A DNA stretch of 5,612 bases, from the NCBI GenBank assembly GCA_023247955.1, contig JAHFFL010000088.1, positions 1 to 5,612 on the forward strand, read 5' to 3'. Position 1 is the stretch's first letter, and the number at the start of each line of letters is the position of its first letter. The notes beneath the pieces are model-generated. The model worked only from the letters and a program-made list of their open reading frames with translations. It had not been told where the DNA came from and made no database searches. This DNA is from Candidatus Omnitrophota bacterium. Lineage in GTDB: Bacteria > Omnitrophota > Gorgyraeia > 2-02-FULL-51-18. The position numbers were made by a program, and so were the translations under genes. This document shows, one piece after another, positions 4,548 to 5,612 of the stretch.

Positions 4548-5612
4548 CCAGAAAAGAATCGTCACCTGCATTGCGTAGAAATTTGTGTCGAAAAGACCCT
4601 GAATAACATAAGCGGTGATTCCTACAAGCAAGGCGTCTTGAACGCTTGATGCGCCGGGGCTGTTGCTTGCTCGCCATGCCCTGAAAAGACCAACCGCAAG
4701 CGGAATTAAAAAAAACAACAGGCCTATGATTCCGACTTCAGCCCACATTTGTAAAATGAAATTGTGCGCGTAGCCGCGGTATTTTTCTTCCGGCGGCGCA
4801 AAGCGCGCAAATTGCCGTGTATACGTATTCACTCCGAGACCGATGAGCGGGCTTTTCTTGATCATCGTGCCAGTGATTTTCCAGTAACGTAACCGCTCGG
4901 AAATTGTTTTATCTTTATGGTACACGGACTCGAAAAAATTTTGCTTGAGCGGTGTTGACACCAAAAAAGTGCCGGTCAGAAGAGCGATCGCCAAGAAAAT
5001 CCATGCCCGTCTGCGGCAAACGGCATAAACGCAAAGCGTCGCTGCCAGCGCGAGAAACGCGGAGCGGGAGAGTGTGGCGACAAACGCGACAAAGAATGCC
5101 GCGAGCATCAGGCAGGCCAGCGCGCTGGAGAGAGACCATTTTTCTTTGTGGTGCCAGGCCCGGAACGCAAGTGGGAGCCCGAAAAGATAGAAGGTTGCCA
5201 GGTCGTTGGGGGACTGGAGAGAGCTTTTCATGCGGACCAGCCGGCCCGGGATGTCGACCGAGTAATGCTTGATCCAGTCAGCGCCCTGGATGAGTTGGAG
5301 ATAACCGTTTAAGGTCAAAAGGGCCAAGGAGATCATAAAGGCCGTGAGCATTTTTTTTTGCGCGGTTTTATCCCGGCAAAGCTCCTCGCAGAGGAAGAAA
5401 AGGCCGAGGTATTTCAACCACTTGAAAACGCCGCGCCAAGCGGTGGCAAGATCAGCCTGCGGGGCGTGGATCAACGAGAGAAGCATCACCGCAAGATAGA
5501 GCGCGTAAGAAATTTTAAAGAGTGCTGGCGCTTCAAAAGGTTCGCGAAGGACGGCCTTTTTTACCAGCCACAGCGCCAGCGCCGCGAACACGCCGATTTC
5601 CGCGGCGGATTT
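4503..5612 (-). CDS. O-antigen ligase/polymerase family membrane protein (WaaL/Wzy type), N-terminus cut off by window edge
   Basis: The frame stays open to the right edge and 369 residues are visible. A GTG exists at 5591, but seven more in-frame codons (KSAAEIG) lie upstream and read like the first transmembrane helix of this family, so the true start is outside the window. About nine or ten hydrophobic segments alternate with short loops. Family marks, counted from the edge, are GRLVRMKSSLQSPNDLATF (about 123-141), a LSRSAFLALA helix (about 181-190), SERLRYW (238-244), SPLIGLG (254-260) and AHNFILQMWAEVGIIGLL (about 282-299), which includes the conserved loop His283. Such proteins act at the outer face of the inner membrane, polymerising lipid-linked repeat units or ligating them to an acceptor; the sequence cannot separate ligase from polymerase. 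It converges on the operon and overlaps the last GSCFA gene by 45 bp, with no terminator visible between them. Confidence 0.9.
   Translation of the reverse strand, partial: KSAAEIGVFAALALWLVKKAVLREPFEAPALFKISYALYLAVMLLSLIHAPQADLATAWRGVFKWLKYLGLFFLCEELCRDKTAQKKMLTAFMISLALLTLNGYLQLIQGADWIKHYSVDIPGRLVRMKSSLQSPNDLATFYLFGLPLAFRAWHHKEKWSLSSALACLMLAAFFVAFVATLSRSAFLALAATLCVYAVCRRRAWIFLAIALLTGTFLVSTPLKQNFFESVYHKDKTISERLRYWKITGTMIKKSPLIGLGVNTYTRQFARFAPPEEKYRGYAHNFILQMWAEVGIIGLLFFLIPLAVGLFRAWRASNSPGASSVQDALLVGITAYVIQGLFDTNFYAMQVTILFWLFWGCLQGMRRCTS

Noticed and set aside
5589..5591. GTG as the start of the O-antigen ligase gene
   Set aside because: The frame continues open to the window edge, and the upstream residues complete a first transmembrane helix, so the gene is truncated and does not start here.

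Overview
This 5.6 kb window is bacterial, with dense, overlapping, mostly co-directional genes and intermediate GC. It looks like part of a surface-glycan (capsule, O-antigen or exopolysaccharide) locus. The gene families (a PVC/delta-type formylglycine-generating-enzyme-like protein, an O-antigen ligase/polymerase, and GSCFA, MptE/sialyltransferase-like and ELM1-like proteins) would fit a Gram-negative bacterium. A member of the PVC/Omnitrophota type or a deltaproteobacterium is plausible, but nothing in the sequence decides the taxon.

Layout. Positions 1-506 (minus) hold the N-terminal part of an FGE/SUMF1-type protein that runs off the left edge. Positions 507-599 are a short divergent regulatory region with a perfect 12-bp palindrome, candidate promoters on both strands and a possible 10-codon leader ORF. 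Positions 600-4547 (plus) are a tightly packed four-gene operon. It consists of GSCFA-domain protein 1, an MptE/DUF115-like or sialyltransferase-like protein (17-nt overlap), an ELM1/GtrOC1-family putative glycosyltransferase (6-nt gap), and GSCFA-domain protein 2 (4-nt GTGA overlap). A 10-bp perfect hairpin lies at the end of the ELM1 gene, just upstream of the ribosome binding site of the last gene. Positions 4503-5612 (minus) hold an O-antigen ligase/polymerase-family membrane protein that converges on the operon, overlaps its last gene by 45 bp, and runs off the right edge.

How the genes may work together. None of the four operon proteins has an obvious signal peptide or transmembrane segment, so they probably act in the cytoplasm or at the inner membrane face. 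The two middle proteins resemble sugar-nucleotide-using enzymes. The two GSCFA proteins carry an SGNH-hydrolase-like Ser and a D-x-x-H pair, which suggests acyl transfer to, or de-acylation of, a glycan or its precursor. The convergent Wzy/WaaL-type protein would polymerise or ligate a lipid-linked glycan on the outer side of the inner membrane. The most unusual feature is the cassette itself: two diverged GSCFA paralogues bracketing an MptE-like and an ELM1-like gene. Its function is not established; the glycan role is an inference from families and neighbours.
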